Positions 27,134 through 34,632 of a stretch of 64,000 nucleotides of DNA are shown here, in pieces. The notes below the pieces were generated by a model that was not told the origin of the DNA, made no database searches, and saw only the letters and a list, made by a program, of their open reading frames with translations. Position numbers and translations under genes: made by a program. This stretch comes from Rugamonas aquatica (GTDB lineage: Bacteria; Pseudomonadota; Gammaproteobacteria; Burkholderiales; Burkholderiaceae_D), in contig NZ_WHUG01000002.1 in assembly GCF_009380215.1 (NCBI RefSeq), positions 558,001 through 622,000 on the forward strand. Direction: 5' to 3'. Numbering within the stretch: the first letter of the stretch is position 1; each line of letters begins with the position of its first letter.

Positions 27134-29917
27134 TTACAGCTTGCCGCTGAAGCTCAGGCCAAACCAGCGCGGATACGGATTCGGCGAATAGCTGGTCCAT
27201 GCCGGTTCGTGCTTGCGGTTGTCGGTGGCGTTCTTCACGATCAGGCTGACGTCGAAACCGGCCTTGGTGGTGAGGCCGATGGCGATGTCGGTGATGGCGT
27301 TCCCCGGCACGTAGCCATAGTCGGACAGGGTGTCCGTGTTGTTATAGCGGCTGGTGAAGGCCGTATTGAAGCTGGCGTGGAACTGCTTGTTGGCCCATAC
27401 AGGGATGCGGTACTCGGCGCCGACGTTGCCGGTCCACTTGGCCACGCCCGGAAGCGTCAGGCCGCTCTGGTCTACGTAGGGCGCCGTCAGGTAAGCCTGT
27501 TCGTCCGGCTTTGCCGCCAGCGGGAAGCTGATGTAGCGCGCGTCCGTATAGGCGCCGGCCACGCGGATGCTGAGGTTCTGGATGCCGGAGTAGACCGCAT
27601 CCAATTCCAACCCGCGCGCCCGCACCTTGGGCACGTTGCCCTGCGCCGTCACGTAGGCGGTCGGATTGGCCTGACCGTTGGCGATATTGGTCTGTGTGGT
27701 GAAGTCGTCCACCACCCGTACCGTCGACTGGTAGTCGCGGATATTCATCTGGAACAGGTCGGCGTTGAGTATCAGCGTGTTGTTCAGCAGGCTGGATTTC
27801 AGGCCCACTTCAAACGCGCTGGTTTTCTCCGGCCGCACGTTGGCGGACAGGCCGTTGACGTTGAGCGCGGAGCCGGACTTCTCGCCGTACTGCCACGAGG
27901 TGTAGCCGGTGATGTTGTCGTTGAAGCGGTAGCTCGGTCCCAGTGTGGCCGTCACCAGGTTGTCGTCGTAGTGGCTGGTGATGCCGCTGATGAGTTGACC
28001 GATCTGGCCCGCGCGCAGCGCCTTGGCGGCGGCCACCTGCGCCTGCTGTGCTGTGGTCAGCGCGGCATACGAAGCGGCGCCGAAGTAGCGGTTGGCCACC
28101 GCGTCCGCCAGCGCGGCCTGCGCCGCGCTGTTGCCGGCGGCGAGCGCGCCGGTGGCGGTGGAGTTGAAGCCGCCCAGCGCTACGCCGCGCACGGCGACCG
28201 GATTGAGTGCGGCGCCGGCGCCGTTTGCCGTCAGCAGCTTCACGTCGGTGGTGGTGCGGTTCTCATGCGTCAGCCGCAGGCCGCCGTTAAGGCTGATGGC
28301 ATCGGTCGCGCGCCAGGTGGCGTTGCCGTAGATGGCGGTGCTCTTGGTGTTGACGATGGTGTCGCCCTTGGTGATCGCGTCGTCCAGCGTATCCTTCAGC
28401 AGCGCCAGGCCCGCGCCGCGGTTGGCGCCGGCCAGACGGTCCAGCGTGTTGTACTGCGCTGTGGTGGCGAACCATGCGCCGGCGTCCGAACCCCAGCCGG
28501 TTTTGGATGCGATGTCGTCTTCAGTCTTCAGGTAGAACAGGCCAGCCACATAGTCGAACGATCCGCCCGGCTTGGACTTCAGCTTGAGCTCCTGGCTGAA
28601 TTGCTGGTAGTCGACTCCGCCGCCGCCGTTGCGGTTGATGTCGAACGGCGTGCCTTCGTCGTTGTGCGCGTCGAAGGTGTACTTGCGGGTGGCGGTGATG
28701 GAGCTCAGCGTGTGGTTGGCCAGGTTCCAGGTCAGGTCGATCTGGCCGCCCTTGTTGTGGACTGTCTGGCCCTGGTTCTCGTTGAAGTTCAGGTTGTTGT
28801 CGCCGATGTAGTTCTTGTCGTAGGTGTAGGGCGAGCCGTTGAAATCGCGGCCGGCAAACCATGCGCGGCCGGGCGTGAAGGCGCCGGTGGCGGAGGTGTA
28901 TCCGGCCAGCTTGGCGCGTGTCGTGGTGCCGCTTGGGTCGGTGAGCGAGCCGTCGGCAAAGCGGTCCGGCTGGTTCTTGTAGAAGGTCAGGCCGTTCTGT
29001 ACTTGCGGTGCATGCGGTTCGAGGTCGAAGCTGACGCGCGCGTTGAAGTCCGCGCTGGGCGTGAACAGGAACTGCGTGCGGCCGCTGACGCGGTTCTTGT
29101 TATACAGGCTGTAGTTGCTGTCGAAGTTGTTGACGTAGTAGCCCCGGCTGCGGTCGACCAGGAAGGAGCTGCGCCATGCCAGCAGGTCTTCGATAATCGG
29201 GCCGCCCAGATTGGCTTTGGCGATCAGCGTGTCGCGCTGGCCGTAGGTGATCTGGTAGTCGGCGCTCGGGTAGAACGATGGCCGCTTGGTGTTGATGCTG
29301 ACGACGCCGGAGCTGGCGCCTTTGCCACCCAGCGTGCCTTGCGGGCCGCGCGTGACATCGACCGAATCGATGTCGTAGAAATCGAAGTTGGCCAGCTGCG
29401 AAAGGCCGTAGCTGACGCCATCGACCACCATGCCGACGCTGGGGTCTTGCGTTTCGGTGAAGGAGCGCTTGCCCAGGCCGCGTATCGACAACGAGGCGCC
29501 GCGCGTATTGTTCTGGTTGAACTGGATGCCTGCGCCGCGTTTGGTGATGGCGCTCAGATCCTGAGCCAGTTCGCGGTCCAGCTCCGCGCCGCTGACGACG
29601 GAAACCGACAGCGGCACATCTTTCAGCAGTTCGATTTTTCTCTTGGCGCGCACGGTGACGGCGCCTAGTGCCTGCGGTTCCTCTTCGGCTGGTGTGCTGG
29701 CGGCGACCGGCTCCGGCTGAGGGGAGGGAGTGATGGTTCCGTCTTTTGCGGCCAATGCCTGCTTGAGCCTAGCGATTTCGGCTTGCAGCTCGGCGATGGT
29801 TGGCGTATCGGCGGCGTGCAGGGTTCCTGACGACAGCAGCCCAAGCGCGGCAACGACTGCGGCCGCCAGCGGCGCCGCTCGGAAGTGGTTGGGTAAGACG
29901 TTATGCGCTTTGCTCAT
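27134..29917 (-). CDS. TonB-dependent outer-membrane receptor
   Basis: A 927-residue receptor with a long signal peptide (about residues 1-36). A short coiled coil (TIAELQAEIARLKQALAAKD) and an acidic linker lie between the signal and the plug domain, which is unusual. The plug (about 85-215) has LKDVPLSVSVVSG, SIRGLG and VDVTRGPQGTLGGKGA; the rest is a 22-strand barrel ending in an aromatic-terminated strand region (WFGLSFSGKL). It has its own sigma-54 promoter (29972-29986) and faces an operon with a dedicated TonB-ExbB-ExbD. The ligand is unknown; there are no siderophore or heme genes nearby, so an organic substrate is likely. Confidence 0.93.
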   Translation of the reverse strand: MSKAHNVLPNHFRAAPLAAAVVAALGLLSSGTLHAADTPTIAELQAEIARLKQALAAKDGTITPSPQPEPVAASTPAEEEPQALGAVTVRAKRKIELLKDVPLSVSVVSGAELDRELAQDLSAITKRGAGIQFNQNNTRGASLSIRGLGKRSFTETQDPSVGMVVDGVSYGLSQLANFDFYDIDSVDVTRGPQGTLGGKGASSGVVSINTKRPSFYPSADYQITYGQRDTLIAKANLGGPIIEDLLAWRSSFLVDRSRGYYVNNFDSNYSLYNKNRVSGRTQFLFTPSADFNARVSFDLEPHAPQVQNGLTFYKNQPDRFADGSLTDPSGTTTRAKLAGYTSATGAFTPGRAWFAGRDFNGSPYTYDKNYIGDNNLNFNENQGQTVHNKGGQIDLTWNLANHTLSSITATRKYTFDAHNDEGTPFDINRNGGGGVDYQQFSQELKLKSKPGGSFDYVAGLFYLKTEDDIASKTGWGSDAGAWFATTAQYNTLDRLAGANRGAGLALLKDTLDDAITKGDTIVNTKSTAIYGNATWRATDAISLNGGLRLTHENRTTTDVKLLTANGAGAALNPVAVRGVALGGFNSTATGALAAGNSAAQAALADAVANRYFGAASYAALTTAQQAQVAAAKALRAGQIGQLISGITSHYDDNLVTATLGPSYRFNDNITGYTSWQYGEKSGSALNVNGLSANVRPEKTSAFEVGLKSSLLNNTLILNADLFQMNIRDYQSTVRVVDDFTTQTNIANGQANPTAYVTAQGNVPKVRARGLELDAVYSGIQNLSIRVAGAYTDARYISFPLAAKPDEQAYLTAPYVDQSGLTLPGVAKWTGNVGAEYRIPVWANKQFHASFNTAFTSRYNNTDTLSDYGYVPGNAITDIAIGLTTKAGFDVSLIVKNATDNRKHEPAWTSYSPNPYPRWFGLSFSGKL

Positions 29918-29971
29918 TACTATGCTCTCCTGATGGTGACTGATGTTGACGGTGGTATTGACCGCTATTTC

Positions 29972-29986
29972 GCAAGTAGCGTGCCA
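29972..29986 (-). promoter_or_regulatory. Sigma-54 promoter of the TonB-dependent receptor gene
   Basis: Leftward TGGCACG (29980-29986), four bases, TTGC (29972-29975): an exact match to the -24/-12 consensus, 55 bp before the start codon at 29917. Confidence 0.88.
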
Positions 29987-30089
29987 TCACGGAGAAAACG
30001 TTTATACAATTAATGCATATGTTTAAGCATGAGTATCCGGCTGCGTGTGCGCCTTTTCGTCCAGCTGTGATGGAGCAGGGCGCTGCTGG

Positions 30090-30119
30090 ACAGGGCTGTT
30101 GATTTTGCAGCAGCCCTGT
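30090..30119. promoter_or_regulatory. Inverted repeat in the divergent control region
   Basis: ACAGGGCTG (30090-30098) is mirrored by CAGCCCTGT (30111-30119). It is about 105 bp upstream of one sigma-54 promoter and about 90 bp upstream of the other, so it could be an activator-binding site; a hairpin in RNA is the alternative. Confidence 0.45.
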
Positions 30120-30126
30120 TCCGGCG

Positions 30127-30146
30127 TGTGCTGGTCTGACAGCACA
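30127..30146. promoter_or_regulatory. Perfect 20-bp palindrome, candidate enhancer site
   Basis: TGTGCTG (30127-30133), six bases, CAGCACA (30140-30146). The size and symmetry fit a Fis-type helix-turn-helix dimer. It is about 64 bp upstream of the -24 of the rightward promoter and about 140 bp upstream of that of the leftward one, normal distances for a sigma-54 activator. Confidence 0.55.
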
Positions 30147-30209
30147 TGCGCGACAGCGGAAAAACCAACAAAGCCCATGAATACAGGCTTAGCGCGCCAT
30201 CGGCAGGTT

Positions 30210-30225
30210 TGGCACGATAGTTGCA
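30210..30225 (+). promoter_or_regulatory. Sigma-54 promoter of the rhodanese-cytochrome b-tonB-RND operon
   Basis: TGGCACG (30210-30216), ATAG, TTGCA (30221-30225): an exact match to the -24/-12 consensus. The -12 GC is 52 bp before the start codon at 30276. Confidence 0.9.
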
Positions 30226-30275
30226 GGAGTGACGAGTGAGGAATCCCACTCATCCACTTTGAAGGCAACGACACC

Positions 30276-30719
30276 ATGAAGACATTCCGTATCGCCGCAC
30301 TGGCCCTGGCGCTGACCGCCACCGTATCCGCATGGGCGCAGCAAGCGCCGCAGCCGTGGACCTACAAGACCAAACAGCTGGAACGCGTCGAAGTCGACGC
30401 GCTGCTGGCCAAGCCGGAAAAGCTGGTGGTGCTCGACGTGCGCCGCCCGGACGAAGTCACCGCCAAGGGCAGCTTCCCTGTGTTCCTGAACATCCAGGCC
30501 AAGGACGTTGAAAGCCAGCTGGCCTATATACCGAAGGACCGCGTCATCGTCACCGTCTCCAACCACGCGCATCGCGCAGGCGCCGTGGGCGATCTGCTGA
30601 CCGCCAAAGGCTACAAGGTGGCCGGCGCCACCGGCTCGGAAGACTATGAGTCGCAGGGCGGCAAGATCGTCCGCATCGCTCCGCCGGCCAAGCAGGTCGC
30701 CGCCGCAGCGCCTAACTAA
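30276..30719 (+). CDS. Exported rhodanese-like protein lacking the active Cys
   Basis: A 147-residue protein with a signal peptide (MKTFRIAALALALTATVSAW). The mature part is a rhodanese domain (VVLDVRRPDEVTAKGSFP and the C-terminal GYKVAGATGSEDYESQGGK). The active-site loop, normally CxxGxRS, reads VSNHAHRAG, and the whole protein has no Cys, so it cannot carry a persulfide. The two His of the loop might bind a metal or heme instead. It is the first gene of the rightward sigma-54 operon, 12 bases before the cytochrome b gene. Confidence 0.85.
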   Translation: MKTFRIAALALALTATVSAWAQQAPQPWTYKTKQLERVEVDALLAKPEKLVVLDVRRPDEVTAKGSFPVFLNIQAKDVESQLAYIPKDRVIVTVSNHAHRAGAVGDLLTAKGYKVAGATGSEDYESQGGKIVRIAPPAKQVAAAAPN

Positions 30720-30731
30720 GCAAGCCGCATC

Positions 30732-31433
30732 ATGAACCAGCGCGCTACCTATGAGGAGTTGCAGCCTGCGGCGGCAGCAGTGCAAACGCGCCGCCGCATC
30801 CTGGTATGGGATCTGCCTACGCGCGTGTTCCACTGGTCGCTGGTGCTGGCGGTGACGGTCGCCATCGTCAGCGGCGAGATTGGCGGCGACTGGATGGAAG
30901 TGCACGGCAAGGCCGGGCTGGTGATACTTGGCCTGGTGGCGTTCCGGCTGGCGTGGGGTTTTGCCGGATCGACGCACGCGCGCTTCCTCAACTTCCTGCC
31001 GACGGCCGCCAGCCTGCGTGCCTATCTGCGTGGCCGCTGGAAGGGGCAGGGCCACAACCCGCTGGGCGCGCTTTCGGTGTTTGCGCTGCTTGGGTTGCTG
31101 GCGGTGCAGGCGACGACAGGCTTGTTCGGCAACGACGAGATCTCTTTCACCGGGCCGTTGTTCGCGCTGGTGGAGGAGGGGCTGGCCAATCGCCTCACTG
31201 GTCTGCACAAGCAGCTGGCCTACGTGCTGCTCGCGGTGCTGGCCTTGCATATCGTGGCGATCCTGGTCTACCTGTTCCTCAAGAAGGACAACCTGGTCAA
31301 GCCGATGGTCACAGGATGGAAGGAAGTACGCGCCGGTACCTCGGCGGCCAAGGGCAGCTGGACGGCGCTGTTGCTGTCGATCGCTTTCGCCGCCGTGGTG
31401 GTGGCTTTCGCCAGCGGGACTGTTCGCTGGTGA
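30732..31433 (+). CDS. Cytochrome b561-type membrane protein
   Basis: A 233-residue integral membrane protein of the bacterial cytochrome b561/Ni-hydrogenase b-subunit family. After a 25-residue cytoplasmic start it has about four main helices plus a fifth at the C-terminus. Heme ligand candidates are His in VWDLPTRVFHWSLV, EVHGKAGLVI, and the GLHKQ plus ALHIVAI pair. It would pass electrons between quinones and the periplasmic c-type cytochromes of the facing operon. It stands between the rhodanese-like gene and tonB. Confidence 0.88.
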   Translation: MNQRATYEELQPAAAAVQTRRRILVWDLPTRVFHWSLVLAVTVAIVSGEIGGDWMEVHGKAGLVILGLVAFRLAWGFAGSTHARFLNFLPTAASLRAYLRGRWKGQGHNPLGALSVFALLGLLAVQATTGLFGNDEISFTGPLFALVEEGLANRLTGLHKQLAYVLLAVLALHIVAILVYLFLKKDNLVKPMVTGWKEVRAGTSAAKGSWTALLLSIAFAAVVVAFASGTVRW

Positions 31434-31479
31434 ACAGCGTTTTGTATGAAATCAGTTACACAATCGAGAGGGCTACACC

Positions 31480-32253
31480 ATGACCGCACTGACTTTTGAG
31501 AGTATCAACTATTCGCCGCGCCGCGCCGCCGTGCGGCGGCAGACACGGCCCGCGCCGGTGGTGCAGGCTGCGTTGCCGGTCAGCGTGGCGATCCCGCAGG
31601 CCGGCACCATCGCCGGCAAGGGCAATAAGCGTGGCCTGGCTGCCGTGGTTGGGTTGGCGGTGGTGCTGCATGCCGGCGTGATCGTCGCCTTCCAGCAGGG
31701 CGGCCAGATCGATCCGCTGCCGCCGAAAGCGGCCGAGCCGCTGGCGATCGAGTTCGCGCCGCCACCTCCGCCGCCACCGGAGCCGCCCAAGGTGCAGCCG
31801 CAGGTGGCCAAGGTGGTTCCGGCTCCGGCGAAAGCTCCGCCGCAAATGCCAGTGGTGGCGCAGGCGCCCGTGGACGATGGCCCGCCGAGCGCCAACACCG
31901 TGCAGGTGGCGACGCCGGCACCGCCGGCGCCAGTCGCCGCCGCACCCGCACCGCCGCCGCCACCGGAACCTGTGACGGAGCCGCGCGGCTACGCAGGCTA
32001 CCGCAGCAACCCGGCGCCCGATTATCCGGCCCTGGCGCAGGACCGTGGCTTGCAAGGGAACGTGGTGCTGAAGGTGCACGTACTCGCATCCGGCAAGCCG
32101 GATAACGTCGCCGTCGACAAGTCCAGCGGCCACAAGATCCTCGACGATGCCGCCGTCAAAGCGGTGCTGGCCTGGTCCTTCGATCCGGCCAAACGGGGCC
32201 AGACGCCGATAGACGGCTGGGTCAAGGTTCCACTGAATTTCAAACTTTCTTAA
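31480..32253 (+). CDS. TonB energy transducer
   Basis: A 257-residue TonB. A 50-residue cytoplasmic extension precedes the single helix (LAAVVGLAVVLHAGVIVAF, including the functional His), followed by a long Pro-rich spacer (FAPPPPPPPEPPKVQPQV and a second proline block), and a C-terminal TonB domain (YRSNPAPDYPALAQDRGLQG, then VLKVHV). It spans the periplasm to energise outer-membrane receptors. Its position with exbB and exbD opposite the TonB-dependent receptor suggests a dedicated set. Confidence 0.93.
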   Translation: MTALTFESINYSPRRAAVRRQTRPAPVVQAALPVSVAIPQAGTIAGKGNKRGLAAVVGLAVVLHAGVIVAFQQGGQIDPLPPKAAEPLAIEFAPPPPPPPEPPKVQPQVAKVVPAPAKAPPQMPVVAQAPVDDGPPSANTVQVATPAPPAPVAAAPAPPPPPEPVTEPRGYAGYRSNPAPDYPALAQDRGLQGNVVLKVHVLASGKPDNVAVDKSSGHKILDDAAVKAVLAWSFDPAKRGQTPIDGWVKVPLNFKLS

Positions 32254-32279
32254 TCCTTTTTATACTGAGAGCGCTATCC

Positions 32280-33005
32280 ATGTCTTCCTACTACTTAGAT
32301 CTTATCGTTCAAGGCGCCCTTTACGCACTGGTGCTGTTCTCCGTGATTACCTGGGTGCTGATACTGGCCAAGGGCGTGCAGCACTACCGGCTCGGCAAAC
32401 GGGATAAACAATTTACCAAACAGTTCTGGAGCGCCAGCACGCTGGATGCGGCCAGCGCATTGGCCAGCGACGCCAGTCCGAAATCGCGTCTGGCGAATGT
32501 CGGCTTCGCGGCGCTGCATGTCAGCGAATCGGGCGACGCCAGCAGCGATCTGGAACACAGCTGGGATAGACAGGAACTGCTGGAGCGTCACCTGCGCCAG
32601 CAAATCCAGAAGGAGTATCAATCGCTGGAGAGCGGCCTCGCGGTGTTGGCGTCGATCGGCAGCACGGCGCCGTTCGTCGGCTTGTTCGGCACCGTGTTCG
32701 GCATCATTCACGCGCTGGGGGCGATCGGCAAGAGCGGCTCCGCCAGCATCGACGTGGTGGCCGGCCCGATCGGCGAAGCGCTGATCGCCACCGGCGTCGG
32801 CATCGCGGTGGCGGTGCCTGCGGTCCTGGCGTTCAACTTCTATGTGCGCCGCCTGAAGGTGACGGCCGCCGAGCTGGATAACTACGCCACCGACTTCGTC
32901 AATCTGGCCCAGAAGAACGGCTTCCGCGTGACGCGCCCCGCAACCAAGGCCGCACCGCAGACCGCTCGTCCGGCCAGCGCGCCGCAGCAGGGAGCATACG
33001 CATAA
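32280..33005 (+). CDS. exbB: ExbB proton-channel protein
   Basis: A 241-residue MotA/TolQ/ExbB-family protein with three membrane helices (about residues 10-32, 125-147 and 170-195). The third-helix region GSTAPFVGLFGTVFGIIHAL and GPIGEALIATGVGIAVAVPA are characteristic. With ExbD it uses the proton gradient to power TonB. Its stop overlaps the exbD start (TAATG). Confidence 0.93.
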   Translation: MSSYYLDLIVQGALYALVLFSVITWVLILAKGVQHYRLGKRDKQFTKQFWSASTLDAASALASDASPKSRLANVGFAALHVSESGDASSDLEHSWDRQELLERHLRQQIQKEYQSLESGLAVLASIGSTAPFVGLFGTVFGIIHALGAIGKSGSASIDVVAGPIGEALIATGVGIAVAVPAVLAFNFYVRRLKVTAAELDNYATDFVNLAQKNGFRVTRPATKAAPQTARPASAPQQGAYA

Positions 33006-33415
33006 TGGCCTTCTCGACTGGTAGAGACAGCAGCGACGTGGTCAGCGAGATCAACATCACGCCCCTGGTGGATGTGATGCTGGTGCTGCTGGTGACATTC
33101 ATCCTGACCGCGCCGCTGCTGAACAACGCGGTGCGTATCAACCTGCCCAAGACGTCCACCACCACGCCGGCCAATCCGTCGAAGACGGTCACGGTCAGCA
33201 TCGATGGCAGCAACAAGATCTTCATCGACAAGCGGGAAGTGGAACCGGCCGCGCTGGAGCCCGAGCTGAAGGAACTGGTGGTCAAGGATCCCGAGCTGGC
33301 ACTGAGCCTGCAAGCCGACCAGGGCGTGCCATACCGCGCCGTGGCCAAGGTGATCGCCAACATCCAGCGTTCCGGCGTTACCAAGCTGTCGGTGCTGACG
33401 GAGCCGGGAGGTTGA
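33005..33415 (+). CDS. exbD: ExbD proton-channel protein
   Basis: A 136-residue ExbD/TolR-family protein with one helix (VDVMLVLLVTFILTAPLL) carrying the essential Asp (PLVDVM), and a periplasmic domain. INITPLVDV is the family signature. It overlaps exbB by one base, and the RND adaptor start overlaps its stop. Confidence 0.93.
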   Translation: MAFSTGRDSSDVVSEINITPLVDVMLVLLVTFILTAPLLNNAVRINLPKTSTTTPANPSKTVTVSIDGSNKIFIDKREVEPAALEPELKELVVKDPELALSLQADQGVPYRAVAKVIANIQRSGVTKLSVLTEPGG

Positions 33416-34632
33416 AGACGAAGCCTGCACGCATGGCGGCGGCGCTGGCCGCGTTGGCGTCGGTGACGGCGATAGGCTACGTGGCGCTCGGCCGGCCGCA
33501 GCTCGCGCTGGCCGACACCGCCGTGGGCGGCGCGTCGGCGACGCCGGCATCCGCATCGGCAGCGGGCAAGCCGGCTTCGACGCCGGCCGGCCAGGCGCGC
33601 GGTGGCACGCCGCTGGTGCGCCTGGCGGCGGCCCAGCGGCGCGACGTGCCGATTGAACTCGAAGCCAATGGCACCGTGGTGCCGTTGAACACAGTCGATA
33701 TCCGTCCACGCGTCACGCGGCAGCTGACGCAGGTGCATGTGAAGGAGGGACAGTTCGTCGCCGCCGGCGCCTTGCTGTTCACGCTGGATGACCGCAGCGA
33801 GCGCGCCGCGTTGGAACGCGCGCAAGCACAGCTGCTGCGCGACCACGCTACGCTGGCCGACCTGGAACGCCAGTTCCGCCGCAGCCAGGAGCTGTCGGCA
33901 CAGCACTTCATCTCCGCCAGCGCGACGGACAGCCTGCAAACCCAGGTTGAAAGCCAGCGCGCACTGGTGCAGGCCGACCAGGCCGCGCTGCGCTCCGCAC
34001 AGGTGGACCTGAGCTACACCAGCATCCGCGCACCGTCTGCGGGCCGGGTCGGTGCGGTGAATGTGTTTGTGGGCAGCCTGGTGCAAGCCAATGCCGCGCT
34101 GGCCAGCGTCACGCAGATCAATCCCATCGGCGTCAGCTTCACGGTGCCGGAGAGCGGCCTGGCCGGCCTGCTGAACGGCCAGAAGACCGGCGCGGCCGCC
34201 GTCACCGCTCAACTGGCCGATGCCACGCTGAAGGGCAAGCTCAGTTTCATCGACAGCGCCGTCGATCCGGTCGCCGGCACCATCCGGGTCAAGGCGCAGT
34301 TCGACAACGGCAACACGCGACTGTGGCCTGGCCAGTACGTCCACGCCCGCATCACGCTGGAGACCATGCACGGCGCCATCGTCGTGCCGCTGGCGGCCAT
34401 CGTCACGCGGCCCGACGGCGCGTTGGTGTTCGCGGTCAACGCGGACCAGCTGGCGCAGCCGCGCAAGGTGCGCGTGCTGCACGCCTTCGGCAACCTGGCC
34501 GCCGTGTCGGGACTGGAGGGCGGTGAGCAGATCATCATCGAAGGCAAGCAGAATCTGAAACCCGGCGCCAGGGTCCGCGTCAGCAAGGACAAGGACAGCC
34601 TGGTGGCCGACGCCGGCGGGAGCGTGCAATGA
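33412..34632 (+). CDS. RND efflux periplasmic adaptor subunit
   Basis: A 406-residue membrane fusion protein. I use the TTG at 33412 because it overlaps the exbD stop (TTGA) and has GGAG upstream; an ATG at 33433 is an alternative. After a signal helix come the barrel-sandwich halves (VKEGQFVAAGALLFTLDDR and YTSIRAPSAGRVGAVN), a coiled-coil hairpin between them (about residues 125-195), then beta-barrel and membrane-proximal domains (GTIRVKAQFDNGNTRLWPGQ). It links the RND pump to an outer-membrane channel. It also overlaps the pump gene by four bases. Confidence 0.92.
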   Translation: MKTKPARMAAALAALASVTAIGYVALGRPQLALADTAVGGASATPASASAAGKPASTPAGQARGGTPLVRLAAAQRRDVPIELEANGTVVPLNTVDIRPRVTRQLTQVHVKEGQFVAAGALLFTLDDRSERAALERAQAQLLRDHATLADLERQFRRSQELSAQHFISASATDSLQTQVESQRALVQADQAALRSAQVDLSYTSIRAPSAGRVGAVNVFVGSLVQANAALASVTQINPIGVSFTVPESGLAGLLNGQKTGAAAVTAQLADATLKGKLSFIDSAVDPVAGTIRVKAQFDNGNTRLWPGQYVHARITLETMHGAIVVPLAAIVTRPDGALVFAVNADQLAQPRKVRVLHAFGNLAAVSGLEGGEQIIIEGKQNLKPGARVRVSKDKDSLVADAGGSVQ

